Shown here: one piece after another, positions 1 through 6,127 of the stretch
How the letters are laid out: the number at the start of each line of letters is the position of its first letter
How positions within the stretch are numbered: position 1 is the first letter of the stretch
Assembly (NCBI GenBank): GCA_905202485.1
Contig: CAJKRY010000023.1
Span: 1-13,883, forward strand
DNA length: 13,883 bases
DNA from: an uncultured Methanomassiliicoccus sp.
GTDB lineage: Archaea > Thermoplasmatota > Thermoplasmata > Methanomassiliicoccales > Methanomassiliicoccaceae
Reading direction: 5' to 3'
Position numbers and translations under genes: made by a program
The notes under the pieces: model-generated
Database searches by the model: none
What the model saw: the letters and a program-made list of their open reading frames with translations, nothing else
What the model was told of the DNA's origin: nothing

Positions 1-78
1 TCCCTGCCCGCAAATTTGTCAAGTTATTTTGGCGTTTTCAAAGACTTTCTTTTGAGAATTTTTGAAATTTTTGATTGA
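1..78 (+). CDS. Possible 3' end of a gene entering from the left edge
   Basis: Frame 1 is open from the window edge for 25 codons and ends in TGA at 76-78, reading like a protein C-terminus (it begins SLPANLSSYFGVF and is rich in Phe and Leu). No start is visible and no family can be named. An overlapping minus-strand frame is also open here, so either may be chance in AT-rich DNA. The first thirty bases are richer in G+C than what follows, which fits a gene ending here. Low confidence. Confidence 0.3.
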   Translation, partial: SLPANLSSYFGVFKDFLLRIFEIFD

Positions 79-763
79 AATTTTTTACTAGCTTCCTTCA
101 AATTTTCATCTAAAATCCGCTTACTTTCCTTGTTTCTAAACCTCAAAATTCTAAGGCTGATTTTCACTTCGACTCTCTTTCGCGTACGTAAGCACTCGAA
201 ACAGCAGAATCAAGCAGAAAAACAGCAGAGATAATCATTCGGCAGTGAAAAATACCATTCTGAATTGTACCTGCAGAAATGAAGAATGCTGCGATAAAAT
301 TACTCGAATTCTTATGATAAAAAAGATTTATTTTTTCAATCAAATCAGCATAGAAATGCTATTGAAACTTTCCGAAAATGCTTAATATGCAGCTGAAAAC
401 GACTGACTCAGTAAATCAGTCAAAGCTGCCGCATCGCCGCACAAACTGCAGATTATGACGTTTCATCTCAAAAAATATAGAGAATCAAATGTGCAGTCAA
501 ATTCAGCATGATTATGAAAATGAACAATCGAAGGAAGCTTGTAGCCTGTTGTAAATTCTGAATGTGTTAAAAACAAGTGATTTTTGTCATTTTTCTTGAA
601 ATTTGAAATTACTTTTATTTTTTCACCTTTTAAACCTATCGAAAAGCCAGACTTTTATATTGAGTGATTCGAAAAAAGTGTTTAAATATACTTATCAGTT
701 GCAGTGATTGAAAGCAGTTAAAATGCAAGAACAAAAAGAGGTGATTAAAGAATAAAGAAGAGA
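79..763. other. AT-rich intergenic stretch without a convincing gene
   Basis: No open frame with a start, ribosome site and recognisable product was found. The stretch holds a two-helix hairpin at 389-429, TATA-like runs at 653-660 and 681-690, and a purine-rich plus strand at 735-775. On the minus strand that last part is a T/C-rich tract directly after the tpi stop, as expected of a U-rich archaeal terminator. A short direct repeat GATTAAAGA lies within it, at about 742 and 762. Confidence 0.5.
389..429. other. Two-helix hairpin, unknown role
   Basis: GCAGCT (389-394) pairs with AGCTGC (424-429), and inside it GACTGA (401-406) pairs with TCAGTC (416-421). The internal loop is asymmetric (6 and 2 bases) and the apical loop is 9 bases. 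It stands alone in AT-rich DNA without a flanking T-run or neighbouring gene, so terminator, small RNA or relic are all possible. Confidence 0.3.
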
Positions 764-1441
764 TTAAAGATACTGCACAAGATCGCGCAGAACTTCTTTT
801 GCATTTGTGGACTTAACAACTCCCGAAGCCAGAAGAACACCGGAAGCGCCGAGCTCTATGGCTTTTGAGACATCTTTTCCAGTCTTTACGCCTGCACCGC
901 AGAGTACTTTGATGCTGCTGTTGATATTTTTCACAGAACTTACAGCATCTGAGACTATTTCAGGTCTGGCGTCTGTGACAGAAACATCCCCGCCGATAAG
1001 CTCCGGCGGTTCTACTGCAATGAAATCAGGAGACAGAGACGCCGCAGCGGCAGAAGTTACAGCTGTGTCGGTGCAAACAACAGTCGTTAAACCCAGAGTC
1101 TTACATACTTCGACAGTGCCGGCAATATCTGCAAGGATCATTCTATGTTCAGAGTGGTTCAGCAGGCTCCCTGAAGCACCGGAAGCAGCTATGAGCTGGG
1201 GAGTGACCCAGCCGGTAGAAGAACCAGGCTTTTTAGCATCTACATGCTGCGAAAGCACGGGAATTGAAACTGCAGAGGCGATCAGAGAAAGTTCAGGCAT
1301 CGGAGGACATATTGAAATCTCGATACCTGTTTCCTCGGAAACTTCAAGGCAGGTTTCTGCGAGTTTAAGGGCTTTGCCACCCTCTACCTCTGCATATGCC
1401 TTGAAATTGATTATCACTGCAGGAGTCTTAAGTTCACTCAA
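764..1441 (-). CDS. tpiA: Triosephosphate isomerase, archaeal type
   Basis: Interconverts dihydroxyacetone phosphate and glyceraldehyde 3-phosphate in the cytosol. At 225 residues it is the short archaeal form, against about 250 in bacteria. The catalytic set is visible: Asn12 and Lys14 in INFKAY, His96 in NHSEHR, and Glu144 in VEPPELIGG, with the phosphate-binding GAGV and GASG turns near the C-terminus. The start is a TTG at 1439-1441; the first residues match the usual short lead before the NFK strand, and the only other nearby choice is an internal GTG that would leave just two residues before it. It overlaps the end of fbp by 8 bases, so translation is probably coupled, and it shares the promoter ahead of fbp. 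Its partner consumes both of its substrates, which ties the pair to gluconeogenesis. Confidence 0.95.
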   Translation of the reverse strand: MSELKTPAVIINFKAYAEVEGGKALKLAETCLEVSEETGIEISICPPMPELSLIASAVSIPVLSQHVDAKKPGSSTGWVTPQLIAASGASGSLLNHSEHRMILADIAGTVEVCKTLGLTTVVCTDTAVTSAAAASLSPDFIAVEPPELIGGDVSVTDARPEIVSDAVSSVKNINSSIKVLCGAGVKTGKDVSKAIELGASGVLLASGVVKSTNAKEVLRDLVQYL

Positions 1442-2576
1442 GCTTTTCCATCCTTTCCTTAAGCTTGCTCAGAACAGCCGGGCGGGTGGTGTACTCCATC
1501 TCTTCAGGTCCAAGCACTGCAGGCATGAAAGGTCCGTGTCTGCGCATATATATGGAAGCTTTTACGGCAGAGCGGCGGGCTTCGTCCCAGCAGCTGCCTG
1601 CGAAGTAGTCAATAGGTTCGTGGACTCCTACAGGAGATTTCGGATCTTCGACACCCTGGAACATACCATTGCTCACATGCATTCCTACAGCGCAGATTCG
1701 CGGAGGCCCGTCGAAGAACACGGGATCTGAATCATTAACAGCGCACGGATACCATGCTCCATAATGAGAACCGCGCATCCATCCTGCGACAAGGGCAGGG
1801 AACATAAACGGCTGGAGAAGTTCTCCCACAGCGGGTAAACCGGACTGGGCACGGCATACACATACTGGATCATCCTTTCCTACATATTTACCGGCTGAAA
1901 TGTTCAGTTTCTCAGTAGAAACAACAGCACCGATACCGATATCGTCGCATTTGCTCCAGATCCTTTTAATGGCGTATCTTGTAGTATCTCCCAAGAGTGT
2001 GAGAATATCATAAGTCTCGTCTGGTGTAGACATTACTACTCTCTTAGAATCAATGACATCCACTATTTCGAACTTAAAGCCCTCATGGGCACGGGGATCG
2101 ATTACCAAACCAGTGGTGGTGAAAGGATCCATGAAAATTTTGCACAGCGGGAAGGAATATGAAGAAGGCTCGGTTTTATCGGCCATAAAAAAGACCATCG
2201 GTTCTGCTCCTCTCTCTTTGAATTCCATCTCGGCGGCACCGGGACCGGCGCCTCTGATGTTTCCTGAGAAAGCATCGGTAAGCAGATCCTGGCCTGCTGC
2301 ATATAGCTTCATTTCCTTAGCTGCCTTGGTGGCTTCCATGAAAGCATCCCAGCAAAGACCGTGAACGTCTTTGTTGTTCTCTCCGCGGCTGTGAGTTAAG
2401 AAGAGGTTGATGTCGTCGCCGACGCGTGTGACGTAGAAGTCGTCCACGATTCCTGCTTTGACTCCGTCTTTCAGGCGGTCAACGCACTTCTGCATCATCA
2501 ACGGATGAGGACGGGCGTGTCCTCCTACTGATCCAACATCCGCTTTAATAACTGATACTGTGACTCTGTCTGACAT
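1434..2576 (-). CDS. fbp: Fructose-1,6-bisphosphate aldolase/phosphatase (bifunctional, archaeal)
   Basis: One enzyme of 380 residues that condenses dihydroxyacetone phosphate with glyceraldehyde 3-phosphate and then removes the C1 phosphate to give fructose 6-phosphate, making gluconeogenesis effectively one-way. Visible family residues include Asp13 and His20 in KADVGSVGGH, the metal-binding pair Asp54-Asp55 in VGDDINLF, Gln96 in AGQD, Asp133-Lys134 in MADKTEP, and Tyr231/Lys234 in KYVGKDDP. The last pair corresponds to the Schiff-base Lys and catalytic Tyr described for the family. The C-terminal Tyr is in ASIYMRRHGPF. Length is normal and no key residue is missing. A TATA-like box lies at 2626-2633, giving a leader of about 25 bases with a GGGG run seven bases before the ATG. 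tpi follows with an 8-base overlap. Confidence 0.96.
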   Translation of the reverse strand: MSDRVTVSVIKADVGSVGGHARPHPLMMQKCVDRLKDGVKAGIVDDFYVTRVGDDINLFLTHSRGENNKDVHGLCWDAFMEATKAAKEMKLYAAGQDLLTDAFSGNIRGAGPGAAEMEFKERGAEPMVFFMADKTEPSSYSFPLCKIFMDPFTTTGLVIDPRAHEGFKFEIVDVIDSKRVVMSTPDETYDILTLLGDTTRYAIKRIWSKCDDIGIGAVVSTEKLNISAGKYVGKDDPVCVCRAQSGLPAVGELLQPFMFPALVAGWMRGSHYGAWYPCAVNDSDPVFFDGPPRICAVGMHVSNGMFQGVEDPKSPVGVHEPIDYFAGSCWDEARRSAVKASIYMRRHGPFMPAVLGPEEMEYTTRPAVLSKLKERMEKLE

Positions 2577-2625
2577 TTGTTATCCCCAAATTAATGTTAA
2601 GTCTTCATGTGTGATATTTCAAGTG

Positions 2626-2633
2626 TTATAAAT
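2626..2633 (-). promoter_or_regulatory. TATA box for the fbp-tpi operon
   Basis: The minus strand reads ATTTATAA about 50 bases before the fbp ATG, placing the transcript start near 2600. The leader carries a weak G-rich ribosome site at 2584-2587. Confidence 0.5.
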
Positions 2634-2638
2634 AATTA

Positions 2639-2680
2639 CACGGAAAGAGCGCCTCTCTCCCCACAAGAGAGACGTCCGTG
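2639..2680 (-). terminator. Hairpin after the ferredoxin gene
   Basis: CACGGA (2639-2644) pairs with TCCGTG (2675-2680), and CTCTCT (2653-2658) pairs with AGAGAG (2666-2671), around a 7-base loop. It lies 11 bases past the ferredoxin stop and just upstream of the fbp TATA box, on the strand both genes use. That position fits a transcript end or processing structure insulating the two units. There is no long T-run directly after it. Confidence 0.5.
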
Positions 2681-2690
2681 TCATCCCTGC

Positions 2691-2915
2691 TTACTTCTGA
2701 ATTGAAATTACATCAACAGGGCATTCTTCAGCTGCCTTAGCAGCACAGTCAAACATATTTTCAGGAACTTCTCCTGCCTCAGGGCCGGAAGTACGGTATT
2801 TCTCTGAGATATTAGAAGTCCCGTCGTCAGTCTGGATGAAGATGTCAGAACATGCTTCATCATAACACCTTCCGCACTGAATGCATCCTTCTAGATCAAT
2901 CTCTACTTTGACCAT
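2691..2915 (-). CDS. Small [4Fe-4S] ferredoxin
   Basis: A 74-residue cytosolic electron carrier. Cysteines 11, 14 and 17 form the CxxCxxC half of the cluster site (GCIQCGRC), and Cys65 in the CPVDVI motif gives the fourth ligand. Cys22 and Cys57 are extra and could support a disulfide or a second site. The stretch between is acidic, as usual for the family. The frame is open 40 codons further upstream, but those residues are basic and aromatic and unlike any ferredoxin N-terminus, so ATG 2915 is preferred; no ribosome site precedes it, which suggests a leaderless transcript. It is divergent from the ACGX peptide cassette and could be its electron donor, but nothing in the sequence proves this. 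Confidence 0.88.
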   Translation of the reverse strand: MVKVEIDLEGCIQCGRCYDEACSDIFIQTDDGTSNISEKYRTSGPEAGEVPENMFDCAAKAAEECPVDVISIQK

Positions 2916-3072
2916 GTTACGATACTTGGCAGCTTTAAGCAAATAGACTTTGCGGAAGAATGATCGGATATTAAGATCTCTGAACTGCAGTTGTCTGAAC
3001 AGAAAAAGACACTGTGATGCTGTAGCAAGCCACACTCCAAATCTGTCTGGTATGATATAACACAGGAGAAAG

Positions 3073-3113
3073 TACTATATCTAAATAAATTATTGCGATA
3101 TTTAATTGGAGGT
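3073..3113 (+). promoter_or_regulatory. TATA-like region and strong ribosome site of the ACGX precursor
   Basis: An AT-rich TATA-like region (TACTATATCT at 3073-3082, followed by CTAAATAAA) precedes a near-ideal GGAGGT at 3108-3113, seven bases ahead of the ATG. This is the strongest ribosome site in the window, as expected for a substrate peptide needed in excess over its enzyme. Confidence 0.55.
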
Positions 3114-3120
3114 ATAATTC

Positions 3121-3318
3121 ATGTCCATAAAAAACTGGTTCAGTAAGAAAAATAAAGAAGAGAAAAAGGAAGAGTGCTGTTGCTGCGGAGAAGAAAAGAA
3201 AGATGAAGAAAAGCCTGCAGCCTGCGGTTCGGCATGCGGCGCCGGTGACAAGAAACCGGAAGACAAACCGTCTGCCTGCGGTTCAGCTTGTGGAGCCGGT
3301 GACAAGAAAGACGAATGA
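3121..3318 (+). CDS. ACGX-repeat precursor peptide (predicted radical-SAM RiPP substrate)
   Basis: A 65-residue, highly charged peptide. After a short amphipathic start (MSIKNWF) comes a Lys/Glu-rich leader, a run of four cysteines at 19-22 (CCCCG), and then two 18-residue repeats (28-45 and 46-63) each ending in ACGSACGAGDKK. Cysteines 35, 39, 53 and 57 therefore recur in the ACGX pattern that names a recognised family of peptides paired with a radical SAM/SPASM enzyme. The DNA repeat is 54 bp (3202-3255 and 3256-3309) with silent differences, so the copies are selected at protein level rather than freshly duplicated. The maturase starts 75 bases downstream. There is no Gly-Gly leader cleavage site or membrane segment, so whether the product is exported is unknown. 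Modification, probably at or near Cys, is inferred. Confidence 0.85.
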   Translation: MSIKNWFSKKNKEEKKEECCCCGEEKKDEEKPAACGSACGAGDKKPEDKPSACGSACGAGDKKDE

Positions 3319-3332
3319 TTTTACAAACAAAA

Positions 3333-3382
3333 CCCTGCAGCGTAGGTTGCAGGGCCACTTAATGCATCACGGCGAGATGCGT
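3333..3382 (+). other. Two tandem hairpins between precursor and maturase
   Basis: CCCTGCA (3333-3339) pairs perfectly with TGCAGGG (3348-3354) around 8 bases. A second stem, ATGCATC (3362-3368) with GATGCGT (3376-3382), has one G-U pair and a 7-base loop. They fill most of the 75-base gap. Such structures can protect the 3' end of the precursor message or partly end transcription, so that more peptide than enzyme is made; this role is inferred. Confidence 0.55.
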
Positions 3383-3393
3383 AGGGAGCAGTT

Positions 3394-4431
3394 ATGGATT
3401 ATTTTGCGTTTCAATGGCACATCACTGAAGCCTGTGACCAGAGATGTAGGCACTGCTACATTTATTCTTTAGGAAGCCGTGCAGAATTTCAAGAGATGTG
3501 CTTGGAAGACATGGTAACAATTGTTGAAAACTGCCAGGAATTCTGCAGAAAGGCAGACTGCATACCTTACTTTTACATCACAGGCGGAGACCCGCTGCTT
3601 CATCCCCAATTTTGGATGCTAGCACACATTCTTAAGATCGGCAAAATTCCCTTTGCAATTCTCGGGAACCCGTTCCATCTGACAGAAGAAGTCTGCACAA
3701 AACTGAAAGAATGCGGCTGCCGCAAGTATCAGCTCTCCTTAGACGGTTTAAAAGAAACTCACGATTATATCAGGCAGGACGGCTCGTATGACGAGACTTT
3801 GAAAGCCATTCCTCTGCTGCGCAGTGCCGGCATTGATGTGGCGATCATGGCTACTATCTCTAAGTTAAACTTTCAAGAGATCCCGGAGCTGGTGGATGTT
3901 GCTGTAGAGAACAAAGCAGATATTTTTGCCTTCGCGCGCTACTGCCCCTCTAAAGAAGACATTTCATCATGCTGCTCTGCGGAAGAGTATCATGATGTGC
4001 TGGAAAAATGCTGGCAGAAGTTTGAGCAGCATAAGGGCTGCGGCACTACCTTCAATCTAAAGGATCATTTATGGACGCTGTTCCGTTACGAAAAGGGTCT
4101 GTTCAAAATCGATGAGAATCTGGACATGGAAACAGTCTACGACGGCTGCAACTGCGGCAACTGTCACCTGACAATCCTTTCAGACGGTGCAGTCTATGCC
4201 TGCCGCCGCATGGAAAGCAGAGTCGGCAACGCCCTGACGGATGATTTGTATGACTTGTTCACAGGTGCGGAATACGATAAGTATAGAGTGTACGAAAACT
4301 TTGAGAAATGCTCAAAGTGCGAGCTGCTGCGGTTCTGCCGCGGCTGTCCTGCCGTTGCTTACGGATACAGCGGAAACATGTATGCCCCGGATCCGCAGTG
4401 CTGGAAAATTATTGAAGATAAGGAAGTGTGA
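3394..4431 (+). CDS. Radical SAM/SPASM peptide maturase of the ACGX system
   Basis: A 345-residue enzyme predicted to modify the adjacent Cys-rich peptide using S-adenosylmethionine and iron-sulfur clusters. The radical SAM motif is CxxxCxxC at Cys14, Cys18 and Cys21 (ACDQRCRHCY), followed by the SAM-contacting GGDP at 64-67. The C-terminal SPASM region carries cysteines at about 252, 254, 257, 270, 306, 309, 315, 318 and 336, enough for two auxiliary [4Fe-4S] clusters. Further cysteines at 36, 47, 51 and 56 lie in the first barrel helices. The start ATG has a GGGAG ribosome site (3384-3388) five bases upstream. The next gene starts across its stop codon. The chemistry (thioether, epimerisation or another) cannot be read from the sequence. 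Confidence 0.9.
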   Translation: MDYFAFQWHITEACDQRCRHCYIYSLGSRAEFQEMCLEDMVTIVENCQEFCRKADCIPYFYITGGDPLLHPQFWMLAHILKIGKIPFAILGNPFHLTEEVCTKLKECGCRKYQLSLDGLKETHDYIRQDGSYDETLKAIPLLRSAGIDVAIMATISKLNFQEIPELVDVAVENKADIFAFARYCPSKEDISSCCSAEEYHDVLEKCWQKFEQHKGCGTTFNLKDHLWTLFRYEKGLFKIDENLDMETVYDGCNCGNCHLTILSDGAVYACRRMESRVGNALTDDLYDLFTGAEYDKYRVYENFEKCSKCELLRFCRGCPAVAYGYSGNMYAPDPQCWKIIEDKEV

Positions 4432-4433
4432 AA

Positions 4434-5054
4434 ATGGATGCAGAGACATGTCTGAAAAAGCTCGGCTACGTCGGAGTTCTGGCATTTGCCACTACAGACG
4501 AAGAAGGAAAACCGCAGGTAAGAAATATCAGCGCCATTCACTTTGAGAACGATGGTTTATACTTCTTTACAGCCAGAGGCAAGGATTTCTGCCGGGAGCT
4601 GCTTTCAAAGCCCGATGTGCAGATCTTAGGGTACACGAAATACAAAGAAATGATCCGCCTTTCTGGAAAAGCCTTTTCTGTACCGCAGGACGAGCAGAAT
4701 AAGTGGATCGCGACAATCTTTAATGAGCAGCCCTACCTTGCAAACGTATATCCCGGAGATACCAGAAGCATCGGCATCATCTTCTGCATCAGAGACTTTG
4801 AGATTGAATACTTCAATCTGGGAGTTAATCCAATCTTCCGCGAGAGCTATACGGTAGGAAAAGGAATAACAACAAAGAAGGGATATTTCATCACCGACAG
4901 CTGCACCGGTTGCGGATCATGTATTGACGTCTGCCCGCAGAGATGCATAGAAGAAGGTTCTCCCTACCGCATTCAGCCGGAACACTGCCTGCACTGCGGC
5001 AACTGCTTTGAGAACTGTCCTTCATCAGCTGTCATAAATCTGCATGGAAGGTAA
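4434..5054 (+). CDS. FMN-binding split-barrel protein fused to a two-cluster ferredoxin domain
   Basis: A 206-residue redox protein. Residues 1 to about 135 match the pyridoxamine 5'-phosphate oxidase-like split barrel, a flavin-binding fold (LAFATTDEEGKPQVRNIS, then LYFFTARGKDF). Residues 150-206 carry two CxxCxxCxxxCP motifs, Cys157/160/163/167 and Cys185/188/191/195, typical of an 8Fe ferredoxin. It could pass electrons between flavin and iron-sulfur partners. It is translationally coupled to the radical SAM gene: a GTG at 4428 overlaps that gene's stop, but the GGAAG at 4422-4426 is spaced properly for ATG 4434, which is chosen here. Feeding electrons to the maturase is the natural inference, since radical SAM enzymes need a low-potential donor. 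It is not demonstrated. Confidence 0.85.
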   Translation: MDAETCLKKLGYVGVLAFATTDEEGKPQVRNISAIHFENDGLYFFTARGKDFCRELLSKPDVQILGYTKYKEMIRLSGKAFSVPQDEQNKWIATIFNEQPYLANVYPGDTRSIGIIFCIRDFEIEYFNLGVNPIFRESYTVGKGITTKKGYFITDSCTGCGSCIDVCPQRCIEEGSPYRIQPEHCLHCGNCFENCPSSAVINLHGR

Positions 5055-5064
5055 GGTAGGTACT

Positions 5065-5092
5065 TTCACCGACCCCCTGGTGAATTATATAA
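5065..5092 (+). promoter_or_regulatory. Inverted repeat abutting the TATA box of the GyrI-like gene
   Basis: TTCACC (5065-5070) and GGTGAA (5079-5084) form a perfect 6-bp inverted repeat, immediately followed by the TATA box TTATATAA (5085-5092), which sits about 28 bases before the ATG and implies a leaderless or nearly leaderless message. The repeat covers the usual TFB recognition site, so it may be an operator; it could also be the terminator hairpin of the upstream operon. Confidence 0.5.
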
Positions 5093-5116
5093 ATGATTAC
5101 AGAACTCATTTGACTG

Positions 5117-5587
5117 ATGAATTATCAAGCAGAAATAAAAGAGATACCTGAGTACATTGTGTACTGTAAAAGCGGTGTGATCGCAGAGTGGGAATCAATG
5201 GGAGATTTTGTATGCTCTGCTGCGAAAGAGTGTTTGGCAGCAAATCCCGATATGAAATGTGATGATTCCGCCTACAACTTTGTAACATATCCTGAAGGCT
5301 TCAAAGAAAAAGACATCCCTCTGGTTTACAACGAAGCTGTGAAAACGTTCGGAAAAGAGACAGACTCCATAAAATTCAGGAAAATTGAGAGCACCAAGGC
5401 CATTTGTATTCTTCACAAGGGAAGCTACGGCAAGCTCAAATGCGCCTACGACTTTGCATTCCAGTATCTAGAGGAAAACGGCTACACTGCATCTGAAGCT
5501 CCTCGTGAGTATTACATTGACGGCTGCTGGAATAAGGAAAGCGAAGATGAATATCTGACTGAAATTCAGATTCCGGTGAAACTCTGA
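5117..5587 (+). CDS. GyrI-like (AraC effector-binding fold) small-molecule-binding protein
   Basis: A 156-residue single-domain protein of the GyrI-like/effector-binding family, a duplicated fold that binds hydrophobic ligands in a central cleft. Family marks are the opening strand YQAEIKEIPEYIVYCKSGV, the KGSYGKLKCAYDFAFQYLEENGY helix region in two parts, the PREYYIDGCWNK turn, and the ending TEIQIPVKL, where the Glu is the usual conserved acidic residue. There is no DNA-binding domain, so it is a stand-alone binder rather than a regulator. A T6 run directly after the stop (5589-5594) can end the transcript. Its ligand is unknown. Confidence 0.8.
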   Translation: MNYQAEIKEIPEYIVYCKSGVIAEWESMGDFVCSAAKECLAANPDMKCDDSAYNFVTYPEGFKEKDIPLVYNEAVKTFGKETDSIKFRKIESTKAICILHKGSYGKLKCAYDFAFQYLEENGYTASEAPREYYIDGCWNKESEDEYLTEIQIPVKL

Positions 5588-5610
5588 ATTTTTTACAGAT
5601 TCGTTTAGTC

Positions 5611-5674
5611 TTCTATAAATAGAGAAAGAAAGCACGTGAACCTCTGTGTCTGCATTATGCAGGCTCAGAGGTTT
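5611..5674 (+). promoter_or_regulatory. Promoter and 5' hairpin that hides the ribosome site
   Basis: A TATA box (TTCTATAAAT, 5611-5620) predicts a start near 5638-5643. The RNA would open with a hairpin: CCTCTG (5641-5646) pairs with CAGAGG (5666-5671), extended by A39/A40 with T72/T73; after a 3x3 internal loop, CTGCA (5650-5654) pairs with TGCAG (5658-5662). The ribosome site AGAGGT (5667-5672), six bases from ATG 5679, lies wholly inside the outer stem, so folding should limit translation. Confidence 0.55.
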
Positions 5675-5678
5675 GCCC

Positions 5679-6080
5679 ATGAATGATGTTGTGAAATTTT
5701 TACAAGAAAATCCAGTACAGTACCTTGCTACCGTCGGCAGCGACAATAAAGCAAAATGCCGCCCGTTTATGTTTGTCGGAGAGTTAGACAGCAAACTCTG
5801 GTTCTATGCCGACAACCAGCATGAAGCCTACAAAGACATGCAGTATAATCCCTGGGTGGAAGTGTCGGTTTCAAATCCTCAGCATGCCTGGGTCCGTCTG
5901 AACGGCAAGGCAGTCTTTGAAGAAAACAAAGAGGCCAAGAAAATGTGCCTTTCCAACCCGATAATCAAAGAGCAGTACAAAACTGCAGACAACCCCGCTC
6001 TGGCTGTGTTTTATCTTGAGGATTCCCACGCAAAAATCAATGATTTTTCTGACAATCCTCCAAAAGAGTACAGCCTCTGA
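5679..6080 (+). CDS. Pyridoxamine 5'-phosphate oxidase-like split-barrel flavoprotein
   Basis: A 133-residue single-domain protein. The opening MNDVVKFLQENPVQYLATVG, the segment KAKCRPFMFVGELDSKLWF and the HEAYKDMQ helix are typical of small FMN-binding split-barrel proteins, often annotated as pyridoxamine 5'-phosphate oxidase family although most are not that enzyme. An in-frame GTG at 5646 lies inside the leader hairpin and would add residues unlike the family, so ATG 5679 is chosen. The substrate is unknown. It is the second flavin split-barrel protein within 1.3 kb, without the iron-sulfur extension of the first. Confidence 0.85.
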   Translation: MNDVVKFLQENPVQYLATVGSDNKAKCRPFMFVGELDSKLWFYADNQHEAYKDMQYNPWVEVSVSNPQHAWVRLNGKAVFEENKEAKKMCLSNPIIKEQYKTADNPALAVFYLEDSHAKINDFSDNPPKEYSL

Positions 6081-6084
6081 AATC

Positions 6085-6127
6085 ATGAAGTTGAAGGTCC
6101 TGAGAAATCAGGATCTTAATACTTCAT
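6085..6127. terminator. Bidirectional hairpin terminator with GAAA loop
   Basis: AAGGTCCTGA (6094-6103) pairs with TCAGGATCTT (6108-6117), with one G-U, around a GAAA tetraloop. Below a small internal loop, ATGAAGT (6085-6091) pairs with ACTTCAT (6121-6127). The 17 pairs lie exactly between convergent genes and reach the stop codon of the minus-strand gene, so the structure can serve both. Confidence 0.7.

Noticed and set aside
24..212. Minus-strand frame of 61 codons between TGA and TAA, Lys-rich
   Set aside because: No ATG and no ribosome site, and an A-rich strand naturally lacks stops. A competing plus-strand frame covers the same bases.
807..1730. Long plus-strand open frame of 307 codons
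   Set aside because: It is antisense to tpi and fbp, whose catalytic residues are intact, and its translation resembles no protein.
2916..3035. Longer start for the ferredoxin
   Set aside because: The extra 40 residues are basic and aromatic, unlike any ferredoxin N-terminus, and no ribosome site precedes the upstream ATG.
3102..3472. Several short frames overlapping the ACGX peptide on both strands
   Set aside because: The plus-strand peptide has the strong ribosome site, the family repeat and silent changes between repeat copies; the others are shadows.
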